Below, piece by piece: positions 9,039 through 17,565 of a stretch of 64,000 bases of DNA (its first letter is position 1; each line of letters starts with the position of its first letter). The stretch spans positions 1 through 64,000 of the forward strand of contig NZ_PGUZ01000033.1 of assembly GCF_002860165.1 (NCBI RefSeq). Reading direction: 5' to 3'. Both the position numbers and the translations under genes were made by a program. Origin of the DNA: Bacillus sp. V3-13. GTDB taxonomy: Bacteria > Bacillota > Bacilli > Bacillales > Cytobacillaceae. Below the pieces are notes generated by a model, which saw only the letters and a program-made list of their open reading frames with translations, did no database searches and was not told the origin of the DNA.

Positions 9039-9830
9039 ATGAAAAAATTAATCAAGCTTTATATTATTTTCCTTGCGATTGCGATTGCAGGCTGTTCGCA
9101 ATCGGAACAACCGGATGATCAGGAGAAAAGAACGGAGCTTACGATTTCTGCGGCTGCGAGTATGAATGATGCTTTAACAGAAATTCAAGAAGCCTATGAA
9201 AAAGACCATTCCGGTGTGGAACTGTATTTTAATTTTGGCGGAACTGGCATGCTCCAACAGCAAATTTCCCAGGGTGCCCCGGTTGATTTATTTTTATCGG
9301 CGGCTGAAGATAAATTTGCTTTGCTCGTTGAACAAGGTTTTATTGAAGAACGGTACAGTACCAACCTGGTCGGGAATGAATTAGTCCTTGTGCAGTCAAA
9401 AGACCGGGAAGATAAGCTGACAGGATTTGCAGATCTTGCTGATGATGCGGTTGAACGGGTTTCAATTGGAACGCCTGAAAGTGTTCCCGCCGGCAAATAT
9501 GCCCGTGAACTTTTAGAGTATGCCGATTTGTGGAAACCGGTGCAAAATAAACTGATTTTCGCTAAAGATGTCCGCCAGGTTCTAACGTATGTTGAAACGG
9601 GCAACGTCGATGCGGGCATTGTTTATAAAACCGATGCGCTTGTATCAGATAAAGTAGAGATCGCCGCTGTTGCCGGGGCGGAGACCCACTCTCCGATCAT
9701 ATACCAGTTAGGCCTCATCAAAGGGTCAGAAAATCGCGAAGAAGCAATCGGCTTTTATGAATATTTACAAGGGAAAGAAGCAGCGGGCATCCTTGAAAAA
9801 TACGGTTTTAATTCACTTGCCGGCAAATAG
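9039..9830 (+). CDS. modA: Molybdate ABC transporter substrate-binding lipoprotein (ModA-like)
   Basis: A 263-residue periplasmic-type binding protein. The signal peptide ends in the lipobox IAGC (about residues 15-18), so it should be lipid-anchored outside the membrane. The body has the ModA pattern: TISAAASMNDAL near the N-terminus, FNFGGTGMLQQQI, and GAPVDLFLSAAEDK, where the Ser residues would bind the oxyanion. The shorter start (MKKLIK) was chosen because only it gives a proper signal peptide. No ModB permease or ModC ATPase gene adjoins it, which is unusual. Molybdate supply would serve the molybdenum reductase at 18752. Tungstate or another oxyanion is possible. Confidence 0.85.
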   Translation: MKKLIKLYIIFLAIAIAGCSQSEQPDDQEKRTELTISAAASMNDALTEIQEAYEKDHSGVELYFNFGGTGMLQQQISQGAPVDLFLSAAEDKFALLVEQGFIEERYSTNLVGNELVLVQSKDREDKLTGFADLADDAVERVSIGTPESVPAGKYARELLEYADLWKPVQNKLIFAKDVRQVLTYVETGNVDAGIVYKTDALVSDKVEIAAVAGAETHSPIIYQLGLIKGSENREEAIGFYEYLQGKEAAGILEKYGFNSLAGK

Positions 9831-9956
9831 GACAGCGCCTTCAGAATGCCTTTTAACGTTTTAACTCGCGATTTTGTCAGGAAAAGCAGGCGGTCAAACG
9901 ATTAAAAAATACAGAGAGGTGGTAAAGCATACATATAAACGGCCTAAGGAGATGAA

Positions 9957-10310
9957 ATGATGGATTTAAATAAAAAGACTTATTATGTCAATATTGAAAA
10001 CGGCGAACTTTTGCAAAATGCGACTGAGCCTGAAGCAGAGTGGAATTTTAAAATTTACGCAACTGACGAAGAAGCGGCCCGGCTGCGAGAGCTTTTTAGC
10101 GAAAACTATAATGCTGATTTAAAGACGTACGCCCGGGCCCATGTTCCTTACCTTGAATATCATAGAGCTTCACAAAACGAAGAATATGATTCAACGATTG
10201 AACAAGCCTATGCGATGATTTATGAGCTTGGCGATGAAAAAGCAAAGCGCCATATCGAGGGCATGGGAATATTACATGGAGAAGATCATGATTTAGGAAA
10301 AGCACCATAA
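9957..10310 (+). CDS. Conserved hypothetical protein
   Basis: A soluble, acidic protein of 117 residues with no signal peptide, membrane segment or recognised domain. Visible features are an N-terminal strand-like section (KKTYYVNIENGELLQ) and a helical C-terminal half with EEYDSTIEQAYAMIYELG. A strong AAGGAG (9946-9951) precedes two tandem ATG codons, so it is very likely a real gene. It stands alone between modA and the lytS promoter and is followed by its own terminator-like hairpin. I do not recognise the family. Confidence 0.7.
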   Translation: MMDLNKKTYYVNIENGELLQNATEPEAEWNFKIYATDEEAARLRELFSENYNADLKTYARAHVPYLEYHRASQNEEYDSTIEQAYAMIYELGDEKAKRHIEGMGILHGEDHDLGKAP

Positions 10311-10321
10311 AATGGAATGAC

Positions 10322-10360
10322 GGGTAGTTAATTCATGCTCGAATTGGCTATCCTTTTTTA
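10322..10360 (+). terminator. Terminator-like hairpin after the hypothetical gene
   Basis: GGTAGTTAATTC pairs imperfectly with GAATTGGCTATCC, followed by a run of six T and more T-rich sequence. A rho-independent terminator is likely. Confidence 0.6.
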
Positions 10361-10419
10361 TTTTTAAAATATTCGATCGTGTATAATAACATTATAGAGA
10401 CAGACGAGGGGGGATAAAG

Positions 10420-12198
10420 TTGATTGAGCTATTGCCCTTAATGGTTGAACGGGTCGGAATTCTCGTTATTGTCGCGTTTTTACTATCGAGGATGAAGTCG
10501 TTCAGGCAAATTATCCATAATGAACCAAGCATCTCAGGTAAATTTATTTTAGTTGCCATTTTTGGAACATTTGGAATCATTAGCAATTATACCGGAGTTG
10601 AAATTGAAAGCGGGGCCGTTTCTTCCCAAGTATGGCAAACAGATGTTGACATCGACAGTGCAATCGCCAATACAAGGATCATGGGCGTTGTCATTGGCGG
10701 TTTGCTTGGCGGGCCGGTTGTCGGCTTGGGAGTCGGGTTGATCGCAGGACTTCACCGCTTGACGCTTGGGGGATTTACCGCGGTTGCGTGTTCGGTTTCA
10801 ACGATTTTTGCCGGCTATGTAACCGGCCTGCTTAGTAAGCGGTACAGGATCCAAAAAAATCGCGCCCCATGGGGAGCTGTTTCAATAGGGATCCTGATGG
10901 AATGTATCCAAATGGGAATCATCCTTGTTGTAGCCAAGCCGTATGACGCAGCTGTCCATTTAGTTGAAATTATCGCATTTCCGATGATAGCCGTTAATGG
11001 ATTCGGGACCCTGTTGTTTATTTTAATCATTCAAACCATTTTATTGGAGGAAGAAAGAACAAGAGCCTTGCAAACGAATAAGGCACTCTACATTGCCCAG
11101 CAAACGCTTCCATTTTTCCGGCAGGGATTAACGATGCATTCGAGCCGAAAAGCAGCGGAAATTATCCTCGGGGAAACGAAAGCGGATGCAATCGCGATTA
11201 CGAACAAAAACCAGGTTTTGGCCCATGTTGGAGCAGGGTCCGACCATCACAATCCGATGGAAATGATGGCGACTGAATTGACGAAGAAAGTATTGGAGCA
11301 AGGACGGATTATCAAGGCCACCTCGCGCAGCGAAATTCGCTGTATGAAAGAGGATTGCCCTTTGCAGGCAGCACTTGTTTTGCCGTTAATCGCCAATAGC
11401 AAGACAGTCGGGACATTAAAGCTTTATTTCCTCGATCCGGCAAGGCTTGACCAGGTTGAACAAGAACTGGCAGAAGGATTGAGCAAACTGTTTTCCACCC
11501 AGCTGGAGCTGGCGGAAGCGGAGATGCAAAGGCGGCTCTTAAAGGATGCCGAAATTAAAGCGCTTCATGCCCAGGTTCATCCGCATTTTTTATTTAATTC
11601 GATCAATACGATCTCAAGTTTAATCCGCACCGATAAAGACAAGGCAAGAAAGCTTCTGCAAAAGCTCGGTGTGTTCTTTCGCAGCAATCTGCAGGGAGCC
11701 CGGCAGATGCTGATTCCGCTTGAAAAGGAGCTCGAGCATGTCGAAGCGTATTTGGCTTTGGAACAAGCCCGGTTCCCTGATAAGTATTCTGTTTCGATGG
11801 ATATAGATCCACCGCTGAAAACAGTGCTTATCCCGCCATTTACACTGCAGCCATTAGTTGAAAATGCCATTCGCCATTCTGTTTCAAAAACAAAGAAAGC
11901 AGAGATTACTGTAAGGGCTTATGCAAAAGGCGGGAAAATGGTAGTGGTTACCGAAGATAATGGAAAAGGCATCCCTGCCTCGATGCTTAAGCATTTAGGA
12001 AACGATACGGTCAGGTCGGAAGAAGGAACGGGAACAGCCTTGTGGAATATCAAAAACCGGATCCAGGAAATTTATGGGGCGGAAGGCAACTTCCTGATTG
12101 AAAGTGAACAAGGAAAAGGCACGAAGGTTTTCATCACCATGCCTTTGGAGCAAAGCAAATGGAGTGAGGAGTATGTTAAAGGCCTTTATAGTGGATGA
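10420..12198 (+). CDS. lytS: LytS-type sensor histidine kinase
   Basis: A membrane sensor kinase of 592 residues. The N-terminal 5TMR-LYT region (about 1-200, several hydrophobic segments) is followed by a GAF domain (about 225-360), the His_kinase dimerisation motif HAQVHPHFLFNS near residue 385, and an ATPase domain with VENAIRHSV and DNGKGIP. The start is a TTG behind GAGGGGGG (10407-10413). A TATAAT at 10382-10387 is a plausible -10 element. The stop overlaps the regulator gene by 26 bases. LytS homologues respond to membrane potential or, in Bacillus and in the enterobacterial BtsS/YpdA relatives, to extracellular pyruvate; the CstA-family gene downstream favours the second. Confidence 0.92.
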   Translation: MIELLPLMVERVGILVIVAFLLSRMKSFRQIIHNEPSISGKFILVAIFGTFGIISNYTGVEIESGAVSSQVWQTDVDIDSAIANTRIMGVVIGGLLGGPVVGLGVGLIAGLHRLTLGGFTAVACSVSTIFAGYVTGLLSKRYRIQKNRAPWGAVSIGILMECIQMGIILVVAKPYDAAVHLVEIIAFPMIAVNGFGTLLFILIIQTILLEEERTRALQTNKALYIAQQTLPFFRQGLTMHSSRKAAEIILGETKADAIAITNKNQVLAHVGAGSDHHNPMEMMATELTKKVLEQGRIIKATSRSEIRCMKEDCPLQAALVLPLIANSKTVGTLKLYFLDPARLDQVEQELAEGLSKLFSTQLELAEAEMQRRLLKDAEIKALHAQVHPHFLFNSINTISSLIRTDKDKARKLLQKLGVFFRSNLQGARQMLIPLEKELEHVEAYLALEQARFPDKYSVSMDIDPPLKTVLIPPFTLQPLVENAIRHSVSKTKKAEITVRAYAKGGKMVVVTEDNGKGIPASMLKHLGNDTVRSEEGTGTALWNIKNRIQEIYGAEGNFLIESEQGKGTKVFITMPLEQSKWSEEYVKGLYSG

Positions 12199-12919
12199 TG
12201 AGCCGTTAGCCAGGGATGAGCTCGCTTATCTGCTCTTAAGAACGAAAAAAGTAGAAATAGTCGGTGCTGCAGATAATATTGAAACAGCCATCGATCAGCT
12301 TTCCGATTTCGAAATCGACGTTCTGTTTCTAGATATTGAATTGGGCGATGAAAGCGGACTCGACCTGGCAAAACGGCTTATTGAACTGGAGCAAAGACCG
12401 GAAATTGTTTTCGCAACAGCTTATGACGAATTTGCCCTAAAAGCATTTGAACTGGAGGCCGCCGATTATATTTTAAAGCCTTTTGATGAAAACCGTGTCG
12501 GCCAAACCGTTGAAAAAATCTCAAAGCTTCTTGCCAGGAAAAAAGCAATCAGGCCGGATGAACTCCAGCAAAGGCCGCCTCTTTTGGAACGGACAGGCAA
12601 ATTGGCGATTACCGTCGAGGAGCGGATTGTTTTAATTGATATTGACAGCATCCTCTATATAAGTACGGCAGAAGGCAGAACCGTAATCGCTGCAGATAAG
12701 CAAAAATATTATGTTGCCGAACCGCTTGTAACCTTTGAACGAAGGCTTCAGGGTACCTCGATTGTACGTGTCCACCGCGCATATCTTGTCAACCTGAAGG
12801 CGATTCTGGAAATACAGCCATGGTTTCATTCAACGTATAACTTGATCATGCCGGATGGTGAGAAAGTCCCTGTCAGCAGAACCTATACAAAAGAATTGAA
12901 ACAATTGCTGGGTTTTTAG
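12173..12919 (+). CDS. lytT: LytR/AlgR-family response regulator (LytT)
   Basis: A 248-residue response regulator with a receiver domain (phosphoacceptor Asp54 in LFLDIELGD) and a C-terminal LytTR DNA-binding domain ending in VPVSRTYTKELKQLL. The start at 12173 follows GGAGTGAGGAG and begins MLKAFIVDDEP, the usual receiver start; a longer frame to 12098 lies entirely inside lytS. LytTR domains bind paired direct repeats spaced two helical turns apart, and three such repeats lie immediately downstream of this gene. Confidence 0.92.
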   Translation: MLKAFIVDDEPLARDELAYLLLRTKKVEIVGAADNIETAIDQLSDFEIDVLFLDIELGDESGLDLAKRLIELEQRPEIVFATAYDEFALKAFELEAADYILKPFDENRVGQTVEKISKLLARKKAIRPDELQQRPPLLERTGKLAITVEERIVLIDIDSILYISTAEGRTVIAADKQKYYVAEPLVTFERRLQGTSIVRVHRAYLVNLKAILEIQPWFHSTYNLIMPDGEKVPVSRTYTKELKQLLGF

Positions 12920-12924
12920 TCCTG

Positions 12925-12971
12925 TTGCATTTCAGTACGAAAATTTTGCACCTCACTCGTTAATTCTTGCA
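12925..12971. promoter_or_regulatory. Triple TTGCA direct repeat, candidate LytT operator
   Basis: TTGCA occurs at 12925, 12946 and 12967, with a spacing of exactly 21 bases each time; the flanks read TTGCATT, TTGCACC and TTGCATT. Spacing by two helical turns is the arrangement bound by LytTR-domain regulators. The array is upstream of the CstA-family gene and directly follows lytT, so it probably controls that gene. Confidence 0.6.
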
Positions 12972-12990
12972 TTCTATTTTGAAAAATAAC

Positions 12991-13006
12991 GATAAGCGCT
13001 TTCATC
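12991..13006 (-). promoter_or_regulatory. cre site in the cstA promoter region
   Basis: On the minus strand the sequence reads GATGAAAGCGCTTATC, containing TGAAAGCGCTTATC, a close match to the CcpA cre consensus. It lies about 40 bases before the transporter start. Catabolite control of a carbon-starvation or pyruvate transporter would make sense. Confidence 0.65.
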
Positions 13007-13044
13007 ATATAAAATAGACTCAACGAGAAAGGGGGAGAAATAAA

Positions 13045-14838
13045 ATGAATGCGGTTACAATCGTGATAGCATCGATGTGTATTTTAATGATTGCTTATCG
13101 GCTTTACGGCACTTTTATGACAGTTAAAGTTTTAAAATTAAACGATGCCAAGCCAACACCTGCGCATGAATTGAATGATGGGAAAGACTATGTACCGACT
13201 AATAAATGGGTAAGCTTTGGCCACCACTTTGCTGCGATTGCAGCAGCCGGTCCGCTTGTCGGCCCGATCCTCGCAGCCCAATTCGGCTATCTTCCAGGCT
13301 TGCTTTGGCTGTTGATCGGGGCCGTGATCGGGGGGGCGGTGCATGATGCGGTCGTATTATTTGCTTCCATGCGCAAAAAAGGAAAGTCGCTTTCAGAGGT
13401 GGCGAAGGAAGAACTGGGACCTGTTGCCGGCTTTTGCACAGGATTGGCCATGCTGTTTATTATTACGATTACAATGGCCGGGTTGTCCATGGTTGTTCTC
13501 CATGCTTTGGAACAAAATCCTTGGGGAACATTTGCCGTCGGGATTACGATTCCGATCGCAATGGGAGTCGGTATTTATTATAAAAAAACCGGCAATTTAA
13601 AATTAGCTTCAACAGTCGGCTTTATTTTATTAATGATCGGAGTATTCATCGGTCCTTCAATCCAAGGTACTGTACTTGGGGATCTATTAACACTTGATAC
13701 AAAAACATTGGCTATTGTTTTACCTGTTTATGCGTTCTTTGCTGCTGCACTTCCGGTCTGGCTTCTGCTAGCACCGCGTGATTATTTAAGCAGCTTTATG
13801 AAAATCGGTGTATTTATCGCACTCATTATCGGGGTATTCGTGATTAATCCTGCGATTGAATTTCCGGCTGTAACTGAATTTATCGGTGGAGGCGGCCCGA
13901 TCCTTGCCGGTCCGGTCTGGCCATTCATTTCGATTACAATCGCCTGCGGTGCGATTTCCGGCTTCCATGCCTTTGTAGGATCGGGGACAACCCCGAAAAT
14001 GCTCGACCGCTGGAGCGATATTAAGGTTGTCGGTTTCGGTGCGATGCTGGTGGAATGTTTGGTAGGGATCATGGCTTTAATCGCGGCAACTGCACTGCAG
14101 CCTGCTGACTACTTTGCGATTAATTCAACACCTGAAGTGTTTAGAACTTTGGGTATGGATGTAGTAAACTTGCCACAGCTAAGCCAGGAAATCGGCCTTG
14201 ATTTGGAAGGACGTACCGGGGGAGCAGTAACGCTTGCTGTCGGGATGACGTACATTTTTACGGGTATCCCATGGTTCGAAAACTTGGCGTCGTACTTTTT
14301 CCAATTCGTGATTATGTTTGAAGCCGTCTTTATCTTGACCGCGATTGATGCGGGAACGCGCGTGGCCCGTTACCTGATTCAGGATTTCTTCGGGGAATTT
14401 TACAAGCCATTGAAAAAAGTTGATTGGCTGCCGGGATCGATTTTTGCGAGTGCGCTTGCCTGCTTTATGTGGGGTTATCTCCTTTATTCAGGAGATATCG
14501 GTTCAGTCTGGGCACTGTTCGGAGTCTCAAACCAGCTGATGGCTTCAATCGGCTTAATTATTGGGGCAACAGTGATCCTGAAAATTGCCGATAAACGAAG
14601 ATACATGCTGACATGCCTTGTTCCGCTTGCTTACTTGTTTGCAACGGTAAACTATGCGGGCTACTGGATGATCAAAAACGTGTACCTTAATCCGGCCGCA
14701 GCTGGATACAACGTCCTTAATGGAATTTTATCGATTATCATGCTTATTCTCGGCATGGTGATCATGATTACAGCGATTAGAAGGTGGATTTCGATGTGGA
14801 ATTCACCGCGAGTGGAATTGGAAGCGATATCAGCATAA
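13045..14838 (+). CDS. cstA: CstA-family carbon starvation / pyruvate transporter
   Basis: A 597-residue integral membrane protein with about 16 hydrophobic segments. It has the CstA N-terminal domain (GHHFAAIAAAGPLVGPILA near residue 60, GAVHDAVVLFASMR) and the C-terminal half with AIDAGTRVARYLIQ. Family members in enterobacteria (BtsT, CstA) import pyruvate or peptides with protons. The start follows AAAGGGGG. The LytST pair upstream, a 21-bp-spaced direct repeat and a cre site between them resemble the BtsSR-BtsT arrangement, so pyruvate is the best guess for the substrate. A strong terminator follows. Confidence 0.9.
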   Translation: MNAVTIVIASMCILMIAYRLYGTFMTVKVLKLNDAKPTPAHELNDGKDYVPTNKWVSFGHHFAAIAAAGPLVGPILAAQFGYLPGLLWLLIGAVIGGAVHDAVVLFASMRKKGKSLSEVAKEELGPVAGFCTGLAMLFIITITMAGLSMVVLHALEQNPWGTFAVGITIPIAMGVGIYYKKTGNLKLASTVGFILLMIGVFIGPSIQGTVLGDLLTLDTKTLAIVLPVYAFFAAALPVWLLLAPRDYLSSFMKIGVFIALIIGVFVINPAIEFPAVTEFIGGGGPILAGPVWPFISITIACGAISGFHAFVGSGTTPKMLDRWSDIKVVGFGAMLVECLVGIMALIAATALQPADYFAINSTPEVFRTLGMDVVNLPQLSQEIGLDLEGRTGGAVTLAVGMTYIFTGIPWFENLASYFFQFVIMFEAVFILTAIDAGTRVARYLIQDFFGEFYKPLKKVDWLPGSIFASALACFMWGYLLYSGDIGSVWALFGVSNQLMASIGLIIGATVILKIADKRRYMLTCLVPLAYLFATVNYAGYWMIKNVYLNPAAAGYNVLNGILSIIMLILGMVIMITAIRRWISMWNSPRVELEAISA

Positions 14839-14848
14839 TAAAAGAACC

Positions 14849-14882
14849 ATTAAAAGCGAGGCAGGTGCGCCTCGCTTTTAAT
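14849..14882. terminator. Strong terminator, possibly bidirectional
   Basis: ATTAAAAGCGAGGC (14849-14862) pairs perfectly with GCCTCGCTTTTAAT (14869-14882) around a six-base loop. It lies between the convergent cstA (+) and 14896 (-) genes and can serve both. Confidence 0.9.
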
Positions 14883-14895
14883 TTGAAGTGGGCTA

Positions 14896-15192
14896 CTAAA
14901 TAGTAATACTAACATCCCCATCTTCGGAAATTTCAATGGTGCTGTAGCTACGAAAGGCATCAGGATTGATTTCATGGGAAACATCGTCTGAAATATTTTC
15001 TAAATACTCGTTATATAACCCAGGTTCCTTGATGAGGTGATAAAAATAAACTTTTTTTCCTTCAATCGTATTGGTTTCCCTGAGCACAAAGCGCTCCCCA
15101 TATTTTTGGGTAAACCAATGGCGAGCACCTTCATGATCGCTAAAGTCGGGCAACTCCTCAGCTAATTGTTCTATATTAAATTCCACTCCCAT
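14896..15192 (-). CDS. Hypothetical acidic protein
   Basis: A soluble protein of 98 residues with no signal peptide or membrane segment. The middle (ARHWFTQKYGERFVLRE) looks alpha/beta, and the C-terminus ends in alternating hydrophobic strands (STIEISEDGDVSITI). The minus-strand GAAAGGAGCATGGG provides a ribosome binding site before the ATG. It lies 21 bases from the end of the spore protein gene transcribed in the same direction, so the two may be co-transcribed. Function not recognised. Confidence 0.65.
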   Translation of the reverse strand: MGVEFNIEQLAEELPDFSDHEGARHWFTQKYGERFVLRETNTIEGKKVYFYHLIKEPGLYNEYLENISDDVSHEINPDAFRSYSTIEISEDGDVSITI

Positions 15193-15213
15193 GCTCCTTT
15201 CAACCCATAAACT

Positions 15214-15471
15214 TTATTGCTTTGGCTTTCCCAAGCTTTGCTTGGCCATATTAATCATTTCCCGAACCATATTGCCTCCGAGGGGGCCGCCTACTTTGCC
15301 AGCCTGTTCAGAAGTCAATTTGCCATTATAGCCTTTTCGCAAGGGGATGCCTTGCTCAGCGGCTATTTCATATTTAGCATCCTCAGGGTTGTCAGTTCCG
15401 GCTACTTTCGCTTTTAACTGATCCAATCCCTCTCTCGCTTCGGGAATCAGAATTTTATTTCTTCTCGCCAA
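15214..15471 (-). CDS. Small acid-soluble spore protein, alpha/beta type
   Basis: An 85-residue DNA-binding spore protein. The segment KYEIAAEQGI carries the germination protease cleavage site (between Glu and Ile). The C-terminal signature GKVGGPLGGNMVREMI matches the second SASP block (canonical GxxGGxxxKxMV), although the basic residue before MV is replaced by Asn. It coats DNA in the forespore core. The minus-strand AAAGGAGTG provides the ribosome binding site. Expression would be forespore-specific (SigG), which I did not verify. The N-terminus resembles minor SspF-like forms more than the major SspA/B. Confidence 0.9.
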   Translation of the reverse strand: MARRNKILIPEAREGLDQLKAKVAGTDNPEDAKYEIAAEQGIPLRKGYNGKLTSEQAGKVGGPLGGNMVREMINMAKQSLGKPKQ

Positions 15472-15561
15472 TTTACATCACTCCTTTGCAAATAGTTTCT
15501 CCTAATCGCTTTAAAAAATGATGAAGGTAAAAATTGTCCCTGATGAATACGGAGATAAAGA

Positions 15562-15590
15562 TTGTTTTACATTGTCTCTTATCCTATAAT
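15562..15590 (+). promoter_or_regulatory. SigA-type promoter of the AgcS symporter
   Basis: TTGTTT (15562-15567), a 17-base spacer, and a perfect TATAAT (15585-15590) lie 45 bases upstream of the start codon. Confidence 0.65.
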
Positions 15591-15635
15591 TCTAAATAGG
15601 TTAAAAATTCAGAATTGTAAAAAGGAGGAACATTT

Positions 15636-17099
15636 TTGGAGAGTTTCGTTAATGCTTTAAACGGAATACTGTGGAGTACACCGATGGTTTACGTTTGTCT
15701 TGGTGTAGGTCTTTTGTTTTCGATTTTAACCCGGTTTTTGCAGGTAAGGCATATTAAGGATATGGTTGTGCTGATGTTTAAAGGAAAAAGTTCGGATGCG
15801 GGTGTATCGTCATTCCAGGCCTTATCTATAGCTCTAGCCGGCCGCGTCGGAACAGGGAATATTGCAGGAACAGCCACAGCGATCGCAATGGGTGGTCCGG
15901 GAGCCGTGTTTTGGATGTGGTTTATGGCATTTCTCGGAGCAGGTACCGCTTTCGTCGAGTCCACTTTGGCACAGATTTATAAAGTAAAGCGAGATGGTCA
16001 ATACCGTGGGGGACCGTCTTATTATATTGAAAAAGGGATTGGACAAAAATGGTTTGCTGTGTTGTTTTCGATTTCAACCATTCTGGCAATGGCATTATTA
16101 ATGCCGGGTATTCAAGCAAATTCGATTGCATTGGGAGTGGAAAACGCATTTGGCATCAGCCCGGCGATAACAGGCATCTTTTTGGTTCTTTTACTGGGTT
16201 TAATTATTATTGGCGGGGTGAAGAGGATTGCCACATTTGCCCAGTACGTTGTTCCTTTTATGGCAATTGGCTATATTCTCGTATCATTAATTATCATTGC
16301 TTTTAATATTTCTGAAATACCAGCTGTTTTTTCGCTTATTTTTAAAAGTGCTTTTGCGGTTGATTCAGTTTTTGGCGGAATGATTGGGATGGCAATCATT
16401 TGGGGCGTGAAGCGCGGGATTTATTCAAACGAGGCTGGCCAGGGAACCGGGGCTCATGCGGCCGGTGCTGCAGAAGTATCCCATCCTGTCAAACAGGGAT
16501 TGGTACAGGCGTTTTCCGTCTATATTGACACTTTGTTTGTTTGTTCCGCGACAGCTTTCATGATTTTGTTTACAGGATCATTCAACACGGAAAATCCCGA
16601 AGGAGGATTCCTTGTCAACAATTTACCGGGAGTTGAGGCCGGTCCTGAATTCACGCAGGCTGCGGTTGAAACTGTTCTTCCTGGTTTCGGTGCCGGATTT
16701 GTGGCGGTTTCTTTATTCTTCTTTGCTTTTACAACGATCGTTGCTTACTATTATATTTCCGAAACAAATATCGCTTACTTGGTGCGCGGTAAGGGGAATA
16801 ATGCAGCAATGTTCTTCCTGAAAATCGTCCTGATGGCGTCAACCTTCTATGGATCTGTTCAAACAGCCACATTGGCATGGGCAATGGGGGATGTTGGTTT
16901 AGGGCTAATGGTTGTTACGAATTTAATCGCCATTTTGATTTTGGCGAAGCCGGCACTCATTGCCTTAAAGGATTATGAAGCCCAGAAAAAGCAGGGGCTC
17001 GATCCAGTGTTCAACTCGAAAAAATTGGGCATCAAAAATGCGGAGTTTTGGGAAACTGAATATAAATTTGATGGCGAGGATAATGAGCAAGCCTCATAG
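15636..17099 (+). CDS. Alanine/glycine:cation symporter family protein (AgcS)
   Basis: A 487-residue sodium- or proton-coupled amino acid symporter with about ten membrane segments. Family marks are GRVGTGNIAGTATAIAMGGPG near residue 68, the GGPSYYIEKGIG block, and KRGIYSNEAGQGTGAHAA near residue 265. The start is a TTG preceded by AAAGGAGG (15621-15628). It imports alanine, glycine or glutamine; the substrate cannot be told. The gene has its own promoter and a strong terminator, so it is monocistronic. Confidence 0.9.
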   Translation: MESFVNALNGILWSTPMVYVCLGVGLLFSILTRFLQVRHIKDMVVLMFKGKSSDAGVSSFQALSIALAGRVGTGNIAGTATAIAMGGPGAVFWMWFMAFLGAGTAFVESTLAQIYKVKRDGQYRGGPSYYIEKGIGQKWFAVLFSISTILAMALLMPGIQANSIALGVENAFGISPAITGIFLVLLLGLIIIGGVKRIATFAQYVVPFMAIGYILVSLIIIAFNISEIPAVFSLIFKSAFAVDSVFGGMIGMAIIWGVKRGIYSNEAGQGTGAHAAGAAEVSHPVKQGLVQAFSVYIDTLFVCSATAFMILFTGSFNTENPEGGFLVNNLPGVEAGPEFTQAAVETVLPGFGAGFVAVSLFFFAFTTIVAYYYISETNIAYLVRGKGNNAAMFFLKIVLMASTFYGSVQTATLAWAMGDVGLGLMVVTNLIAILILAKPALIALKDYEAQKKQGLDPVFNSKKLGIKNAEFWETEYKFDGEDNEQAS

Positions 17100-17110
17100 A
17101 TAATGAAATA

Positions 17111-17151
17111 AAAAAACGCACAGGGTTTTTAAATCCCAGTGCGTTTTTTTT
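17111..17151 (+). terminator. Terminator of the AgcS gene
   Basis: AAAAAACGCAC and GGG pair with CCC and GTGCGTTTTTT around an A-rich loop, with one A-A mismatch, followed by eight T. Confidence 0.92.
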
Positions 17152-17200
17152 AAGCTATAGGAAAGTATAAACGTTTCTAAATATAGTTGGGCGTTTCGAT

Positions 17201-17322
17201 GTCCAGCTCCAGCGCCTAGCCCCTCGAGTCGCTTCGGTCCTGCCAATGAAGTCAAAAAGCGACTTCACTGTCAGGCCCTCCAGCGCTTGTCGGGGCTGAC
17301 CAAGGCGCTTGCGCTTTTCTTA
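17201..17322. repeat. Structured Bacillus intergenic repeat element
   Basis: The block starts GTCCAGCTCCAGCGCCTAGC and ends near AAGGCGCTTGCGCTTTTC. It contains several self-complementary sections (for example AAGTCAAAAAGCGACTTC). I recognise the outer segments as a highly repeated intergenic element of many Bacillaceae genomes; its function is not established. Only one copy is present in this window. Confidence 0.75.
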
Positions 17323-17350
17323 TCGGCAAAAAAGGTTGGATAAGGGGTTT

Positions 17351-17474
17351 CGCTTAATTAATCGGACTTTCCGCTTAATTACGAATTTATCCGCGAGATT
17401 ATCGCTCTGAACGCTTAATTACTGGCTCGTTTCGCTTAATTCCAGCCAATTACCGCTTAATTAATTTTACACGG
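17351..17474. repeat. Degenerate 20-21-bp tandem array with CGCTTAATT core
   Basis: CGCTTAATT occurs at 17351, 17372, 17412, 17433 and 17454, and a degenerate copy (CGCGAGATT) at 17392, giving spacings of 21, 20, 20, 21 and 21. The spacer bases between cores are not conserved. The period and the TTCCGCT core resemble the reverse complement of the array at 1-340. Confidence 0.8.
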
Positions 17475-17499
17475 CCTTTTTGAAGCCTTGATAAAGACA

Positions 17500-17528
17500 A
17501 AGCCTGCTGTATCCGAACAGGCTTTTTT
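17500..17528 (+). terminator. Terminator-like hairpin in the gap before the nitrate operon
   Basis: AAGCCTG (17500-17506) pairs with CAGGCTT (17518-17524), followed by TTTTTT. No gene ends directly in front of it, so it may stop readthrough from the symporter or mark a deleted gene. Confidence 0.65.
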
Positions 17529-17565
17529 GCATTTGTGGCAGAATTTTGTCTGGAATAGGGGTTTA

